A stretch of DNA of 64,000 nt from Amaricoccus sp. (GCF_017993425.1 NZ_JAGOMQ010000009.1:52316-116315); one strand, 5' to 3'. Shown: positions 1 to 9,912, numbered from the stretch's first letter. Numbers and translations are program-made. The notes: generated by a model from the letters alone, not told the origin.

Positions 1-16
1 ATGGGCGCCGGAATAA
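1..16 (+). CDS. 3' end of an upstream gene (possibly NDUFA12-like)
   Basis: One reading frame entering the window reads W-A-P-E and then TAA at 14-16. In Rhodobacterales-like genomes a small NDUFA12-type complex I accessory protein often precedes DUF2155 and aat, and such proteins can end in a similar short Trp/Pro-containing tail. Only four codons are visible, so this is context-based inference; the bases could equally be non-coding leader for mlaD. Confidence 0.25.
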
Positions 17-35
17 GGCCGGAGGAGCCGCGAGC

Positions 36-491
36 ATGGCGCAGAACAGCGTCGCCGAGACGGTGATCGGCGCCGCGGTGATCGCCGCGGCGATCGGCTT
101 CGTCGTCTATGCCGGGCAGGTCAGCGGCCGGCAGGCGACGCGCGACAGCTACGCCCTCTCGGCTCGGTTCCGCAGCGTCGAGGGCGTCGCGGTCGGGACC
201 GACGTGCGGCTGGCGGGCATTCGCGTGGGCTCGGTGACCGGCCTCGCGCTCGACCCGGCGAGCTACGAGGCGACGGCGACCTTCGCCGTCGACCGCAGCG
301 TCAAGCTGCCGGAGGATTCGGACGTGAAGGTGGCCTCCGAGGGGCTGCTCGGCGGCTCTTTCATCGAGATCACCCCGGGCGCCTCGGAGTTCATGCTCGA
401 CGACGGAGGCGAGATCCTGAACACCCAGAGCTCGGTGAGCCTGCTCAACCTCCTGATGAAGTTCGCGGGCGGGGGCGGGGGCGGGCAATGA
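36..491 (+). CDS. mlaD: MlaD-like MCE-domain protein (lipid transport)
   Basis: A 151-residue protein with one N-terminal membrane anchor (about residues 9-27, rich in Val, Ile and Ala) and a single MCE domain (about 38-118), containing V-G-T-D-V-R-L-A-G-I-R-V-G and a conserved G-L-L-G-G-S-F-I-E-I-T-P-G segment. In the Mla system MlaD is the periplasmic hexameric ring on the MlaFEDB transporter, which moves phospholipids between outer and inner membranes. The length matches the family. A GGAGGAG ribosome-binding site precedes the ATG. The C-terminus is a Gly-rich tail. It overlaps the next gene by 4 bp, so the two are co-translated. The other mla genes are not nearby; alphaproteobacteria often have them elsewhere. 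Confidence 0.88.
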   Translation: MAQNSVAETVIGAAVIAAAIGFVVYAGQVSGRQATRDSYALSARFRSVEGVAVGTDVRLAGIRVGSVTGLALDPASYEATATFAVDRSVKLPEDSDVKVASEGLLGGSFIEITPGASEFMLDDGGEILNTQSSVSLLNLLMKFAGGGGGGQ

Positions 492-907
492 GGTTCGCGC
501 TGGGGCTGGCGCTCGCCTTCGGGCTCGCCGCCGCGCAGGCGGTGGCGGCGCAGTCGGCGGGATCGGGCGCGCCGGCGGTGGTCGGCGGCCAGATCGCCAA
601 CAGCCAGGACACCGTGCCGGCGCGCCGGGTGACCCTTCGGGCGCTCGACACGCTGAACGGCCGCACCGAGGATATCACCATGGAGGTGGGCGACATGGTG
701 CGCTTCGGACAGCTCGAGATCCTGTTCGAATCGTGCCGCGTGCCGCGCGAGGCCCCGGAGAGCGACGCCTACGCCTTCCTGAAGATACGCGACGTCCGCG
801 AGGCGGAGCCGCGGTTCTCCGGCTGGATGTTCGCCTCGTCCCCGGCCCTCTCCGCCCTCGACCACCCGCGCTACGACGTCTGGGTCCTCGGCTGCGAGGG
901 CGGGTGA
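488..907 (+). CDS. DUF2155 secreted protein
   Basis: A 139-residue protein with a signal peptide (about residues 1-21, ending A-V-A-A-Q) and a DUF2155 domain over the rest. Typical family features are R-A-L-D-T-L-N-G-R, a G-Q-L-E-I-L-F-E-S-C strand and the closing W-V-L-G-C. The two Cys residues may form a disulfide in the periplasm. The start ATG overlaps the mlaD stop. The molecular function of DUF2155 is unknown. It commonly sits beside aat and acc genes in alphaproteobacteria, as it does here. Confidence 0.85.
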   Translation: MRFALGLALAFGLAAAQAVAAQSAGSGAPAVVGGQIANSQDTVPARRVTLRALDTLNGRTEDITMEVGDMVRFGQLEILFESCRVPREAPESDAYAFLKIRDVREAEPRFSGWMFASSPALSALDHPRYDVWVLGCEGG

Positions 908-986
908 GGGATTTCTCGGGGCCTGACAAGGTCCACGCCCGGCGCGGCGCTGCGGGCCGGCCGGTGCGGAGACATTGGGGGAAGAG

Positions 987-2579
987 ATGCTGACGGCAGA
1001 ACCGGATCCGACCGTTCCCAAGAAGGTGCTGGAGAACTACCACTCCCGCTCGCAGCGGGCGCACCTCGCGGCGCTCCGGCAGTTGCAGCAACTCCAGCAG
1101 GCGAAGCTCGGCCGCCCGGCGCGGGATACCGACGTGGTCGTCCGGGTGTCGCGGGACGCGCATGTTCCCCAGCTCGCGTGGCTCTGCGTCGTCAGCCGGA
1201 GCGGCTATGACTTCACCCTGGGATCGGGCGTCGAGCGGGGACCGAGGTCGATCTTCGAGGGCGTCTGGGACGGAGATTTCGCGGCGCACCAGTTTCACCG
1301 GTCGCAATACGTGTATGGCTCGGGAGCCGTCTGGAACAAGTACGTCATCTTCGTCCCGCCCAAGCACTGCTGGGAATATCTCTACATCCTCACGGATCGC
1401 GTTTCCGGAAAGACGTTCGTCTCCAATTCGTTCAACTACGCCTTCGCCGCGGCCGGGGTCGATACCGGCGACGCGTTCTTCGAGGCCGTGGCGGATACGC
1501 TGTTCCCGTCGACGAACACCGCCAGCACGCTCGGCATCGACCTCTACAACCCCGCGGTCTGCGAGACCGAGCGCTACGCGCTCAAGCGCATGATGTTCTA
1601 CAACTTCATAGTCGACCCGGAGGGGGGCGTCACTTTGCTTTCCGGCGTCGACCCGGAGGCGCCCTACACCACCTACGCCGAGTACCGCGCGTTCCTGGTG
1701 GGCAAGATCCGCGACATCCGCCTGAATGCGACCGATCCGGGCCGGTCGAGGCCGTTCCCGCCGATCACCCCCGTCTCCCGGGGCTACGATTCCCCCTGCG
1801 TGGCGGTGCTGGCGCGGGACGCCGGCTGCAACGACGCCGTCACCATGGAGCTTGTGGTGAAGGGCAAGCTCGATTCCGGCACCGACATCGCACGGAAGCT
1901 CGGGCTCAACGTGCATGTCGCCAGCCACATGCTGGGGGACGAGGTGCCCGCGCTCGCGGTGGCGTTCGAAGGGGACCGGCGCGACGCGGTGCTCGAGTTC
2001 ATAGCCACCGCGGGGATCGGCGACGACGTCGGGTTCCTCGGCTTCGAGGAAGCCCTGCGCGGGCGGGCCTTCCTGATCGGCGCGATGGGGGACTCCGTCT
2101 GGCGGCGCAACTCGTCGCTGCCCCCCGGCCTTCCCGTGCGGGTGGCCTACGGCAAGAGCATCACCGAGTTCCGCCTCCGCACCGGCTTCGCCTTCGTCCC
2201 CGTCCCCTCGATCGGCGCGCGCTTCCCGAGCCGGGTGAAGCGGATGACGCGCACCGGGGAGATGGCCCCGTACACGCTGTGGGCCCCCTACGACCGGCCC
2301 TTCCCGCGGCGCGTGGTCGAGGAGGCGGGGATCGCCCGGGGCGAGTTCGGCTCGTCGAAATCGGCGGCCTCGCCGACGCCGAAGAACCGCAGCGCGCTCT
2401 TCAGGCCCGCGGTGGAGGCCATGATGCGGCGCTATGGCCGCGCCGACGGCGACGCCGGGCCGACGTCGGACGAGGCGCGCCTGGCCGCGCTCGAGCGGGA
2501 GACCCGGCTGGTGAAGACCATGCTCGCGGACGTGCTGCGCGAGGTTGCGGACCTCCGCGCCGCCATCGGCAAGGAATAG
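987..2579 (+). CDS. Unknown protein with a degenerate PP-loop-like motif
   Basis: A protein of about 530 residues that I do not recognise as a named family. The ATG at 987 follows GGGGGAAGAG; a TTG four codons upstream (975) is an alternative start. Residues 264-269 read S-R-G-Y-D-S followed by P-C-V-A-V-L-A-R-D-A-G, which resembles the S-G-G-x-D-S ATP-pyrophosphatase loop of asparagine-synthase-like proteins. The downstream D-S-G-T-D-I-A-R-K-L-G-L also resembles that fold. The first half contains an aromatic, antiparallel-looking region (Y-V-Y-G-S-G-A-V-W-N-K-Y). The last 35 residues look like a coiled coil. There is no signal peptide or membrane segment. It stands alone between DUF2155 and the convergent aat, an unusual insertion into an otherwise conserved order. 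Confidence 0.75.
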   Translation: MLTAEPDPTVPKKVLENYHSRSQRAHLAALRQLQQLQQAKLGRPARDTDVVVRVSRDAHVPQLAWLCVVSRSGYDFTLGSGVERGPRSIFEGVWDGDFAAHQFHRSQYVYGSGAVWNKYVIFVPPKHCWEYLYILTDRVSGKTFVSNSFNYAFAAAGVDTGDAFFEAVADTLFPSTNTASTLGIDLYNPAVCETERYALKRMMFYNFIVDPEGGVTLLSGVDPEAPYTTYAEYRAFLVGKIRDIRLNATDPGRSRPFPPITPVSRGYDSPCVAVLARDAGCNDAVTMELVVKGKLDSGTDIARKLGLNVHVASHMLGDEVPALAVAFEGDRRDAVLEFIATAGIGDDVGFLGFEEALRGRAFLIGAMGDSVWRRNSSLPPGLPVRVAYGKSITEFRLRTGFAFVPVPSIGARFPSRVKRMTRTGEMAPYTLWAPYDRPFPRRVVEEAGIARGEFGSSKSAASPTPKNRSALFRPAVEAMMRRYGRADGDAGPTSDEARLAALERETRLVKTMLADVLREVADLRAAIGKE

Positions 2580-2592
2580 CGCCGCCCTCCGG

Positions 2593-3273
2593 TCACCGTG
2601 CCGCCGGCTCTGCGCGAGGCGGCGTCGCGAGAGCGAGGAGCGTGGCGCGGGCCGTGTCGGCCGCAAGGGCGCGGAAGCTCGCCGGGCGGTCGAGCGCAGC
2701 GGCGAGGCGGCGGCGGTAGTCGGCGCGCGCGATCTCGACGGCGCCGAGGCTCAGCAGGTGGTCGTTGACGAACTGGGTGTCGAGGAGCGTGAACCCCCCG
2801 GCGTTGAGGCGCGCCACCAGCGCGACGAGCGCGAGCTTGGAGGCGTCACGGCGCCGGCTGAACATGCTCTCGCCGAAGAACGCCCCGCCGAGCGCGACGC
2901 CGTAGAGCCCGCCGACCAGCGCCGCCCCGTCGCAGACCTCGACGGAATGCGCGTAGCCGCCGCGATGGAGGTCGAGATAAAGCCGGCGGATGCGCGGGTT
3001 GATCCAGGTCTCCGGCCGGTCCGCGCAGCCGTCGACCACCCCGGCGAAGTCGCGGTCGACGGCGATCTCCAGCGCCGTCGAGACGAAGGTCCGCGCGAGG
3101 CGGCGCGAGACATGCAGCCCGTCGAGCGGCAGCACGCCCCGGCGGCGCGGATCGACCCAGTAGAGCTCGTCGGAATCGGCCGAGTCGGCCATCGGGAACA
3201 CGCCCGAGGCGTAGGCGCGCAGGAGGAGGGCGGGGGTGATCTCGTCACGCGCATCGTCGCGCATCGCTGCCAT
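2593..3273 (-). CDS. aat: Leucyl/phenylalanyl-tRNA--protein transferase
   Basis: This 226-residue enzyme adds Leu or Phe from charged tRNA to the N-terminus of proteins bearing Arg or Lys, creating N-degrons for ClpS/ClpAP. Family hallmarks are visible: G-V-F-P-M-A-D-S and [12 protein letters not shown] near the N-terminus, then the core H-S-V-E-V with [19 protein letters not shown], and [10 protein letters not shown]. The length is normal. It converges with the unknown gene on the other strand, only 13 bp away. Cytoplasmic. Confidence 0.95.
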   Translation of the reverse strand: MAAMRDDARDEITPALLLRAYASGVFPMADSADSDELYWVDPRRRGVLPLDGLHVSRRLARTFVSTALEIAVDRDFAGVVDGCADRPETWINPRIRRLYLDLHRGGYAHSVEVCDGAALVGGLYGVALGGAFFGESMFSRRRDASKLALVALVARLNAGGFTLLDTQFVNDHLLSLGAVEIARADYRRRLAAALDRPASFRALAADTARATLLALATPPRAEPAAR

Positions 3274-3333
3274 CCTGATCCGACGCCGAGGATGCGAAAT
3301 GCCGCGTCGCCTGTCAAATCGCGCGTCGCGCCG

Positions 3334-4476
3334 TCAGGGCCGGCGCAGCGCCGCCAGGGCCTGCACGAGGCCGACGAGGTCCGCCTGCGAGGCCGCGCCG
3401 GTCTTGGCGTAGACGGCCTTGAGCTGGCTGCGGACCGTCTCGTAGCTGCGGCCGAGGGCGGCTCCGGCTTCGCGGGGGCGCTGGCCGGAGCCGATGGCGA
3501 CCATGACCGCCGCCTCGGCCCGGGTGAGGCCGAACAGCCGCTGCAACGCCTCGGCGTCGCCCTCGTAGCGCCGCTCGGGATCCAACACGAACAGGGCCGC
3601 GAGCAGGCGCGGCATCGACGCGCGGGATCCCGATCCGGCCCTGACGCGGGCGACCGAGACCAGGAGGTCGGTCGCGTGCCGCCGCCGCGGGATCCGCACC
3701 AGCGTCCGCGCCGGGTCGGGGCCGCTCGCGGCGATGGCCCGCAGGATCGCGTCGCGCAGCTCGCGGTCGGCGTTCCGGTCGACCGCCACGAGACGGTCCT
3801 GCGCCCGGACGAGGCCGTCGCCTTCGGCGATCAGCTCCCGGGCGGCCGCGTTGAGGTGCTTCACCGCGCCGAGGCGGTCGGTCACGACGGTGGCCACGCG
3901 CATCCAGTCGAACAGCTCGGCCAGCGCGCCTCGGCCGGCCTCGGCCCGATGCATGCGGGCGGCGCAGCGCATCGCCTCGCGGAAGTGCGGCAGGTAGAGG
4001 TGGAAGCGCTGGATGTCCGCATCGACGAAGGGCGGGTCGCCGACCCCGCGGATGAAGCCGACCAGGGCCGAGACGCCCTCCTCCTCGACGACCATGTGCG
4101 TCGCGAGGGTGCTGTCGAGTCCGGCGGGCAGCATCACCTCGCGGTACATCCGCGACGCGTGCCATTCCGCCTCCGAGATGACCTGGCGCTCGAAGAGCGG
4201 CCGGTTCGGAAGGTGGAGCGTCTTCTGAAGCCGCGGATCGGCCTCCAGGTGGTTCTCGATGCCGAGGAACCGGGCCATGACGCCGTCATCCACGCCGTGT
4301 TGCGCGGAAGCGATCAGCTCGTTGCGGGTGATGTGGCCCAGGTTCAGGTTGGACGCCCGCGCCCCGAAGACGACGTTCAGGTCCTTGAGGATGTCCGGCC
4401 ACAGATCGAAGTCGAGCGCCGCCGGATAGAACCGGGGCGTGATCGCCAGCGCCGTCTCGAGGTCCGCCGCCTCCAT
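3334..4476 (-). CDS. LuxR-family transcriptional regulator
   Basis: A 380-residue protein whose C-terminal 60 residues form a LuxR-type helix-turn-helix (L-T-R-A-E-A-A-V-M-V-A-I-G-S-G then E-T-V-R-S-Q-L-K-A-V-Y-A-K-T-G). The first 300 residues have no domain I can name, although V-V-T-D-R-L-G-A-V-K-H-L-N-A-A-A-R near residues 195-212 resembles a PAS core. The start is supported by GGAGGCGAT directly before the ATG. It is transcribed in the same direction as the two RTX-like genes just upstream, which share a palindrome-like block in their promoters. It is a plausible regulator of them, but this is inference. Confidence 0.85.
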   Translation of the reverse strand: MEAADLETALAITPRFYPAALDFDLWPDILKDLNVVFGARASNLNLGHITRNELIASAQHGVDDGVMARFLGIENHLEADPRLQKTLHLPNRPLFERQVISEAEWHASRMYREVMLPAGLDSTLATHMVVEEEGVSALVGFIRGVGDPPFVDADIQRFHLYLPHFREAMRCAARMHRAEAGRGALAELFDWMRVATVVTDRLGAVKHLNAAARELIAEGDGLVRAQDRLVAVDRNADRELRDAILRAIAASGPDPARTLVRIPRRRHATDLLVSVARVRAGSGSRASMPRLLAALFVLDPERRYEGDAEALQRLFGLTRAEAAVMVAIGSGQRPREAGAALGRSYETVRSQLKAVYAKTGAASQADLVGLVQALAALRRP

Positions 4477-4560
4477 ATCGCCTCCACGGGCGTCATCAGG
4501 GCGAGGGTACCCGAGTTCGGTCGATCACGGAAGCGGAGCCGCCCTCTTGGGGGCGGGACG

Positions 4561-5841
4561 TCAAATAATGAAGAAGTCCGCCGCCGCGAGCTCCACGCTT
4601 TCGGGACCGAACCTGACCATGGAGGCGATCCGTTCGTGGGTCAGCGCATTGTTGTTCTGGTCGAGGAACTCGAGACGGAGGTGATAGCTCCCGTCGAAGA
4701 AGTGGATGTACCGGCCCTCGACCTGCGCCGCCACCTTCTCCGCGTCGAGGTCGCCGAGCAGGACCTCGTCGCGGCGGCCGACGCCCGGTCCGACAAAGTC
4801 GAGGATCTGTCCTCCTGCCGTCGCCGCCGTCGCCTCGTCGGTCGTGGCGCCGATGACATAGGTGTCGGCGCCGCCCTGGCCGTCCATCCTCACCATGCGC
4901 GCCGCGCCGCCGGTGTCGGGATCCCAATAGAGGATGTCGTTGCCCTTGCCCCCGCGAACGTCCGTGGCGCGGCTGCCGATGTGGATGCGGTCGGCGACTT
5001 CCGTGCCGCGCACGACCGGCCCGGCGACGCTGTACGCCGAGAGCGACGCTGCGAGCGGGGTCACCAGCGACAGCGCAGCGGCGGGTCCGCTGCCCCCGGG
5101 GTCGCCAGGTGTGAAGCCGAACAGGCTCTGCGCGTCGAGCCGGATGCGGTCGGGGCCGAACTCGGCCACGGATGCGATCTGCGCGCGAGTCAGCCGATCG
5201 TGGTTCTGATCCCGGAAGTCGAGATAGAGGTGGTCGCTGCCGTCGAAGAAGTGGATGTGCCGACCCTCGGCCTGCGCCGTGACGGTTCCGGCGTCGAGGC
5301 CGGCGAAGAGCGCCTTGTCGCGGCTGGAGACGCCGGGGCCCTGGAAACCGGTGATCAGGCATCCCGGCATCCCGGCCGCCGTCGCCTCGTCGGTCGTGGC
5401 GCCGATGATGTAGGTGTCGGCGCCGGCCTGGCCGTCCATCGTCACCATGCGCGGGGCGCCGCCGGTGTCGGGATCCCAGTAGAGGATGTCGTTGCCTTTA
5501 CCGCCGCGAACGTCGGTGGCGCGGGCGCCGACGAGCACGATGTCGTCGGCGGCCGTGCCGCGCACGACCGCGCCCGGGACGAAATAGGGGGCGAGCGCAG
5601 GTGCGGTCGGCGCCACCAGCGATCGCGAGGACGTCCAGAGCGTCGCCTCGTCGACCGTGCCGCCCACGACGACCCAGATCAGGTCGAGCGGGTCGCTGCT
5701 TTCGCCCGGGGCCAGCGCGTCCACGCCGCCGCCGAAATCGAACCGGTCGGCAGGGATTCCACCGACGGCGAACACGTCCCGCGCGCCGAAGCCGGACGGA
5801 GGAGGCGGGGCGTTGCTTATTGCGTAGGCGATCGCGGCCAT
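4561..5841 (-). CDS. Secreted RTX-like protein with an internal duplication
   Basis: A 426-residue protein with two long direct repeats, residues 84-243 and 268-426. Each contains the sequence R-A-T-D-V-R-G-G-K-G-N-D-I-L-Y-W-D-P-D-T and later H-F-F-D-G-S with D-Q-N. The G-G-K-G-N-D-I-L segments are RTX-type calcium-binding motifs, one per repeat. There is no N-terminal signal peptide. The C-terminus ends A-A-D-F-F-I-I, an acidic residue followed by hydrophobic ones, as in type I secretion substrates, so export by a type I system is likely (none is in the window). A strong AAAAGGAGA ribosome-binding site precedes the ATG. Function unknown. Confidence 0.8.
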   Translation of the reverse strand: MAAIAYAISNAPPPPSGFGARDVFAVGGIPADRFDFGGGVDALAPGESSDPLDLIWVVVGGTVDEATLWTSSRSLVAPTAPALAPYFVPGAVVRGTAADDIVLVGARATDVRGGKGNDILYWDPDTGGAPRMVTMDGQAGADTYIIGATTDEATAAGMPGCLITGFQGPGVSSRDKALFAGLDAGTVTAQAEGRHIHFFDGSDHLYLDFRDQNHDRLTRAQIASVAEFGPDRIRLDAQSLFGFTPGDPGGSGPAAALSLVTPLAASLSAYSVAGPVVRGTEVADRIHIGSRATDVRGGKGNDILYWDPDTGGAARMVRMDGQGGADTYVIGATTDEATAATAGGQILDFVGPGVGRRDEVLLGDLDAEKVAAQVEGRYIHFFDGSYHLRLEFLDQNNNALTHERIASMVRFGPESVELAAADFFII

Positions 5842-5927
5842 GATTTGGTCTCCTTTTCCGACCAGCGTTCAGGCTCCATCTGCGCGCCGGGAAGGTGCGG
5901 CCGGTTGGCGCGGGCTGGTTCTCACGG

Positions 5928-5972
5928 AACGATAGCCCCATCCCTGGAGACGCTCGTCCCCCAACCGGGGTA
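5928..5972 (-). promoter_or_regulatory. Putative promoter/operator of the duplicated RTX-like gene
   Basis: Read on the minus strand this holds a palindrome-like CCCCGGTTGGGG, then, about 25 bp on, GCTATCGTT. The TATCGT hexamer could be a -10 element about 90 bp upstream of the ATG at 5841. A block of identical length and layout lies at 6960-7004 before the other RTX-like gene. An activator overlapping the -35 region would fit. The neighbouring LuxR-type protein is the obvious candidate, but no binding evidence exists. Confidence 0.5.
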
Positions 5973-6007
5973 TGCGATGAGAGGGCAGAAAACAGGGCAC
6001 GAACAGA

Positions 6008-6880
6008 TCAGAAGAAGATCAACTGACCGGAGTCTATTTGGCTTATGCCAGCAAAAATAATATTGCCACCATCTCCCGCATAGATCAAGCTGCTTCCGCT
6101 CGTCTGCAGGCGATCATAGAATTCATCGCTATCCAAGTCATAGTTATCGAAATCAGTGAGCCGGATTCGGTCGTTCGCACGGAGATCGGCGACGGTCACG
6201 GTCGCGTCGCCACCAAGCCAGATCTCGAACACATCGGCTCCGCCGCCGCCCGTGAGCTGGTCGTCGCCTCCCTGCGAAACAACGGTGTCGGCGCCAGCAC
6301 CGCCATTCAGCACATTGTCGTGGGCTCCGCCATATATCCGGTCGTTTCCGTCGTTGCCGTACAGTCTGTCGTCTCCCTGGCGACCGACGATATAATCATT
6401 GCCGGCGTTGCCCTGAATATAGTTGTCGAGACCGGACCCGTACAGAAAATCATTCCCGGAGCCGGCATATATGTTCTCGATTGAAACGAGCGATTCCTCG
6501 GCGCTGCCGGACAGGCTCTCGGCGGTCCCCAGACTCAAGTCGATGCTCCAGGGTCCGGTGCTGTAAGTGTAGTCCACTCCGTCATAGCCATCGCCACCGT
6601 TGAAGGTGTCGACTCCGTCGCCGCCCAGGAGGATATCGTCGCCGCCGCCGCCGTTCAGCCGGTCGTTTCCGGCCCCGCCGTCGATAATGTCGTTGTCCAG
6701 CTCACCATAGAGGAAGTCGTCGCCGGTATCGCCATACAGCCGATCGCTCCCCGTTCCACCGTACATGGTGTCCGAGCCGCCAAGGCCATTGAGGCGGTCA
6801 TGTCCGGCGTAGCCATAAATAACATCCGTGACGCCAGTTCCATTGAGAACATCGCTTCTGCTTGTGCCAAAGAAGACCAT
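6008..6880 (-). CDS. RTX calcium-binding repeat protein (hemolysin-type)
   Basis: A 290-residue protein built mainly from glycine-aspartate nonapeptides of the G-G-x-G-x-D-x-L-x type, in two runs (about residues 15-105 and 140-220). Such repeats fold as a calcium-filled beta-roll after secretion by a type I system. It has no signal peptide and ends D-S-G-Q-L-I-F-F, compatible with a type I C-terminal signal. No catalytic domain is visible, so it may be a matrix, adhesion or surface protein. Base composition is clearly poorer in G+C than its surroundings, with many ATA, TAT and TTC codons, suggesting recent acquisition. AAAGGGCG precedes the ATG. Confidence 0.88.
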   Translation of the reverse strand: MVFFGTSRSDVLNGTGVTDVIYGYAGHDRLNGLGGSDTMYGGTGSDRLYGDTGDDFLYGELDNDIIDGGAGNDRLNGGGGDDILLGGDGVDTFNGGDGYDGVDYTYSTGPWSIDLSLGTAESLSGSAEESLVSIENIYAGSGNDFLYGSGLDNYIQGNAGNDYIVGRQGDDRLYGNDGNDRIYGGAHDNVLNGGAGADTVVSQGGDDQLTGGGGADVFEIWLGGDATVTVADLRANDRIRLTDFDNYDLDSDEFYDRLQTSGSSLIYAGDGGNIIFAGISQIDSGQLIFF

Positions 6881-6959
6881 TGCCGGCGCCCTTTCCCGTA
6901 GCGGGGGCGTGAAGGCTCGCCTTGTGGCGTGACGATGGCGCGCTCCCCGATGATCGCAA

Positions 6960-7004
6960 AACGATAGCGCGACGCCCGGACGCCCTCATCCCCCAGTTGG
7001 GTTA
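6960..7004 (-). promoter_or_regulatory. Putative promoter/operator of the RTX repeat gene
   Basis: On the minus strand this reads TAACCCAACTGGGGGATGAG, then after a spacer of the same length as in the 5928-5972 block, GCTATCGTT. The two blocks are both 45 bp and agree at most positions, although the genes they precede differ. This suggests joint control. The TATCGT element would place the transcript start about 75 bp before the ATG at 6880. Confidence 0.5.
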
Positions 7005-7114
7005 GGTCGATCCGGCAGGCCGGCGCGAAGCGCGACCGACGGCGCGCGCGCCCGCGCGGGCGGGGCCGGCGGAACCGCTGTCGCTGCGTCGGGCCAGGAG
7101 GTCTCCCAGCGGGC

Positions 7115-8461
<1,347 letters not shown>

Positions 8462-8484
8462 CGGGGCCTCCCCTCTCGCGGGGC

Positions 8485-8982
8485 TCATTCGAGGATGATG
8501 AGCGGCGCGCCGAACTCGACCGGCGACCCGTCGTCGACCAGGATCCGTTTCACCCGCCCGGCGCGCGGCGCCGGGATCTGGTTCATCGTCTTCATCGCCT
8601 CGATGATCAGGATGGTCTGTCCCTCGGCCACCGTGTCGCCGATCTTGACGAAGGGCGGCGCCGTCGGCTCGGCCTGGAGGTAGGCGGTCCCGACCATCGG
8701 CGACTTCACGACCCCGGGATCGTCGGCCGGATCGCCGCCGGCGGCGGCCGCGGGCGCGGCGGGACCGGCGGAAGCCGCGGCTGGCACCGGCGCGGCGGCG
8801 GCGTAGTGGATCGGGGCCGGCGCGGCGGCGACGGGGATGGGCTGGCGGGCGACGCGGACGGTCAGCGCATCGTCCTCGCCGAACTCGCGCTTGACCTCGA
8901 TCTCGGTGAGGTCGTTCTCGCGGATCAGCTCCGCCAACGCCCTGATGAAGTCGACATCCGACTCGTGCGGCCGCTTGTTCAT
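8485..8982 (-). CDS. accB: Acetyl-CoA carboxylase biotin carboxyl carrier protein
   Basis: A 165-residue carrier. The N-terminal part ([14 protein letters not shown]) is followed by an Ala/Pro-rich flexible linker (about residues 55-90) and the C-terminal biotinyl domain. The biotin-accepting lysine is in E-A-M-K-T-M-N-Q; the domain also has the expected [13 protein letters not shown]. The start at 8982 was chosen because the residues upstream are Arg-rich and unlike the family. It is co-transcribed with accC. Confidence 0.96.
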   Translation of the reverse strand: MNKRPHESDVDFIRALAELIRENDLTEIEVKREFGEDDALTVRVARQPIPVAAAPAPIHYAAAAPVPAAASAGPAAPAAAAGGDPADDPGVVKSPMVGTAYLQAEPTAPPFVKIGDTVAEGQTILIIEAMKTMNQIPAPRAGRVKRILVDDGSPVEFGAPLIILE

Positions 8983-9111
8983 GATGCGCCCCGACGCCCT
9001 CCCCCGGCCCCGGCGCGGGCGGGGCCCGCGGCGGGCCCTCTCCATACACGGCAAGTCCGTGGCTTGGGAAGGCGGAAAGCGCCGGGCGCCGGGGCGGCCC
9101 CGGCCGCCGGC

Positions 9112-9858
9112 TCAGCCGCCGGCGCGCGCATCGGCGACCATGTCGCGCATCGCCGCGAGGGGCGCGTAGCCGCGGACCAGCCGGTCGCCGACGACGAAGG
9201 TGGGGGTGCCCTCGATCGCGAGGTCGCCGGCGACGGCGCGGGTGGCCTCGATGCGCCGGGTCACCTCGGGCGTGCCCATCGCCGCGCGCACCGCGGCGAG
9301 GTCGGCGCCCGTTTCCGCCACCTCCTCGTCGATGATCGCCTCGGAAAGCTGGCCCTTGTGGCGCAGGAGCCGGTCGTTGAGGGCGCCATACGCCTCGGGC
9401 CCGGCGACGATCAGCGTCGCGATCGCGGCGCGCGAGGCGTACTCGGAGGTCGGGCCGAGGATCGGCAGCTCCTTCACCACCACCTTCAGCCCGGAATCGC
9501 CGTCGAGGAGATCCATCACCTCGGGATGCGCCCGCTTGCAGTAGGTGCACTGGTAGTCGAGGAACGCGACCACGGTGACGTCGCCCTCGGGATTGCCGCG
9601 GACGTAGGAGAAGCCGTCGTCGAAGATCTCGGCGGCCTTGTCGGCGAGCACCTTGTCGTCGCGCGCCGCCGCGGCGTCGCGCTCGCGGGCGTCGAGGATC
9701 GCCACCATCTCGTTCAGCACATCGGGGTTCTCGAGGAGATAGGCGCGCACCTCCTCGCGGAACTCGGAGCGCTCGTCCGCGGTCATGTCGGCCCAGCCCG
9801 ATCCGGGCAGGCAGGCGCTGAGCAGGAGGGCTGGAAGGGCGAGGCGGCGGCTCGACAT
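9112..9858 (-). CDS. DsbA-family periplasmic thiol oxidoreductase
   Basis: A 248-residue protein with a signal peptide (residues 1-23, possibly a lipoprotein-like L-S-A-C), a short helical N-terminal extension, and a thioredoxin-like DsbA fold. The active site is C-T-Y-C (104-107) after F-L-D-Y-Q, and the cis-proline loop is [10 protein letters not shown]. This resembles the disulfide-exchange proteins often annotated as DsbA or Com1-like. The start at 9858 gives a proper signal peptide; longer versions run into an intergenic tandem repeat. It lies between accB and that repeat. Confidence 0.9.
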   Translation of the reverse strand: MSSRRLALPALLLSACLPGSGWADMTADERSEFREEVRAYLLENPDVLNEMVAILDARERDAAAARDDKVLADKAAEIFDDGFSYVRGNPEGDVTVVAFLDYQCTYCKRAHPEVMDLLDGDSGLKVVVKELPILGPTSEYASRAAIATLIVAGPEAYGALNDRLLRHKGQLSEAIIDEEVAETGADLAAVRAAMGTPEVTRRIEATRAVAGDLAIEGTPTFVVGDRLVRGYAPLAAMRDMVADARAGG

Positions 9859-9912
9859 GGCGGTCCCTTGTTTCGCGGCGCGGGCGCGCCGGGTTCGGCT
9901 CGCGACGCCTAG

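Noticed and set aside
2545..6060. Long plus-strand open frame across aat, LuxR and RTX genes
   Set aside because: It crosses three well-supported minus-strand genes and has only low-complexity Arg/Ala/Val composition.
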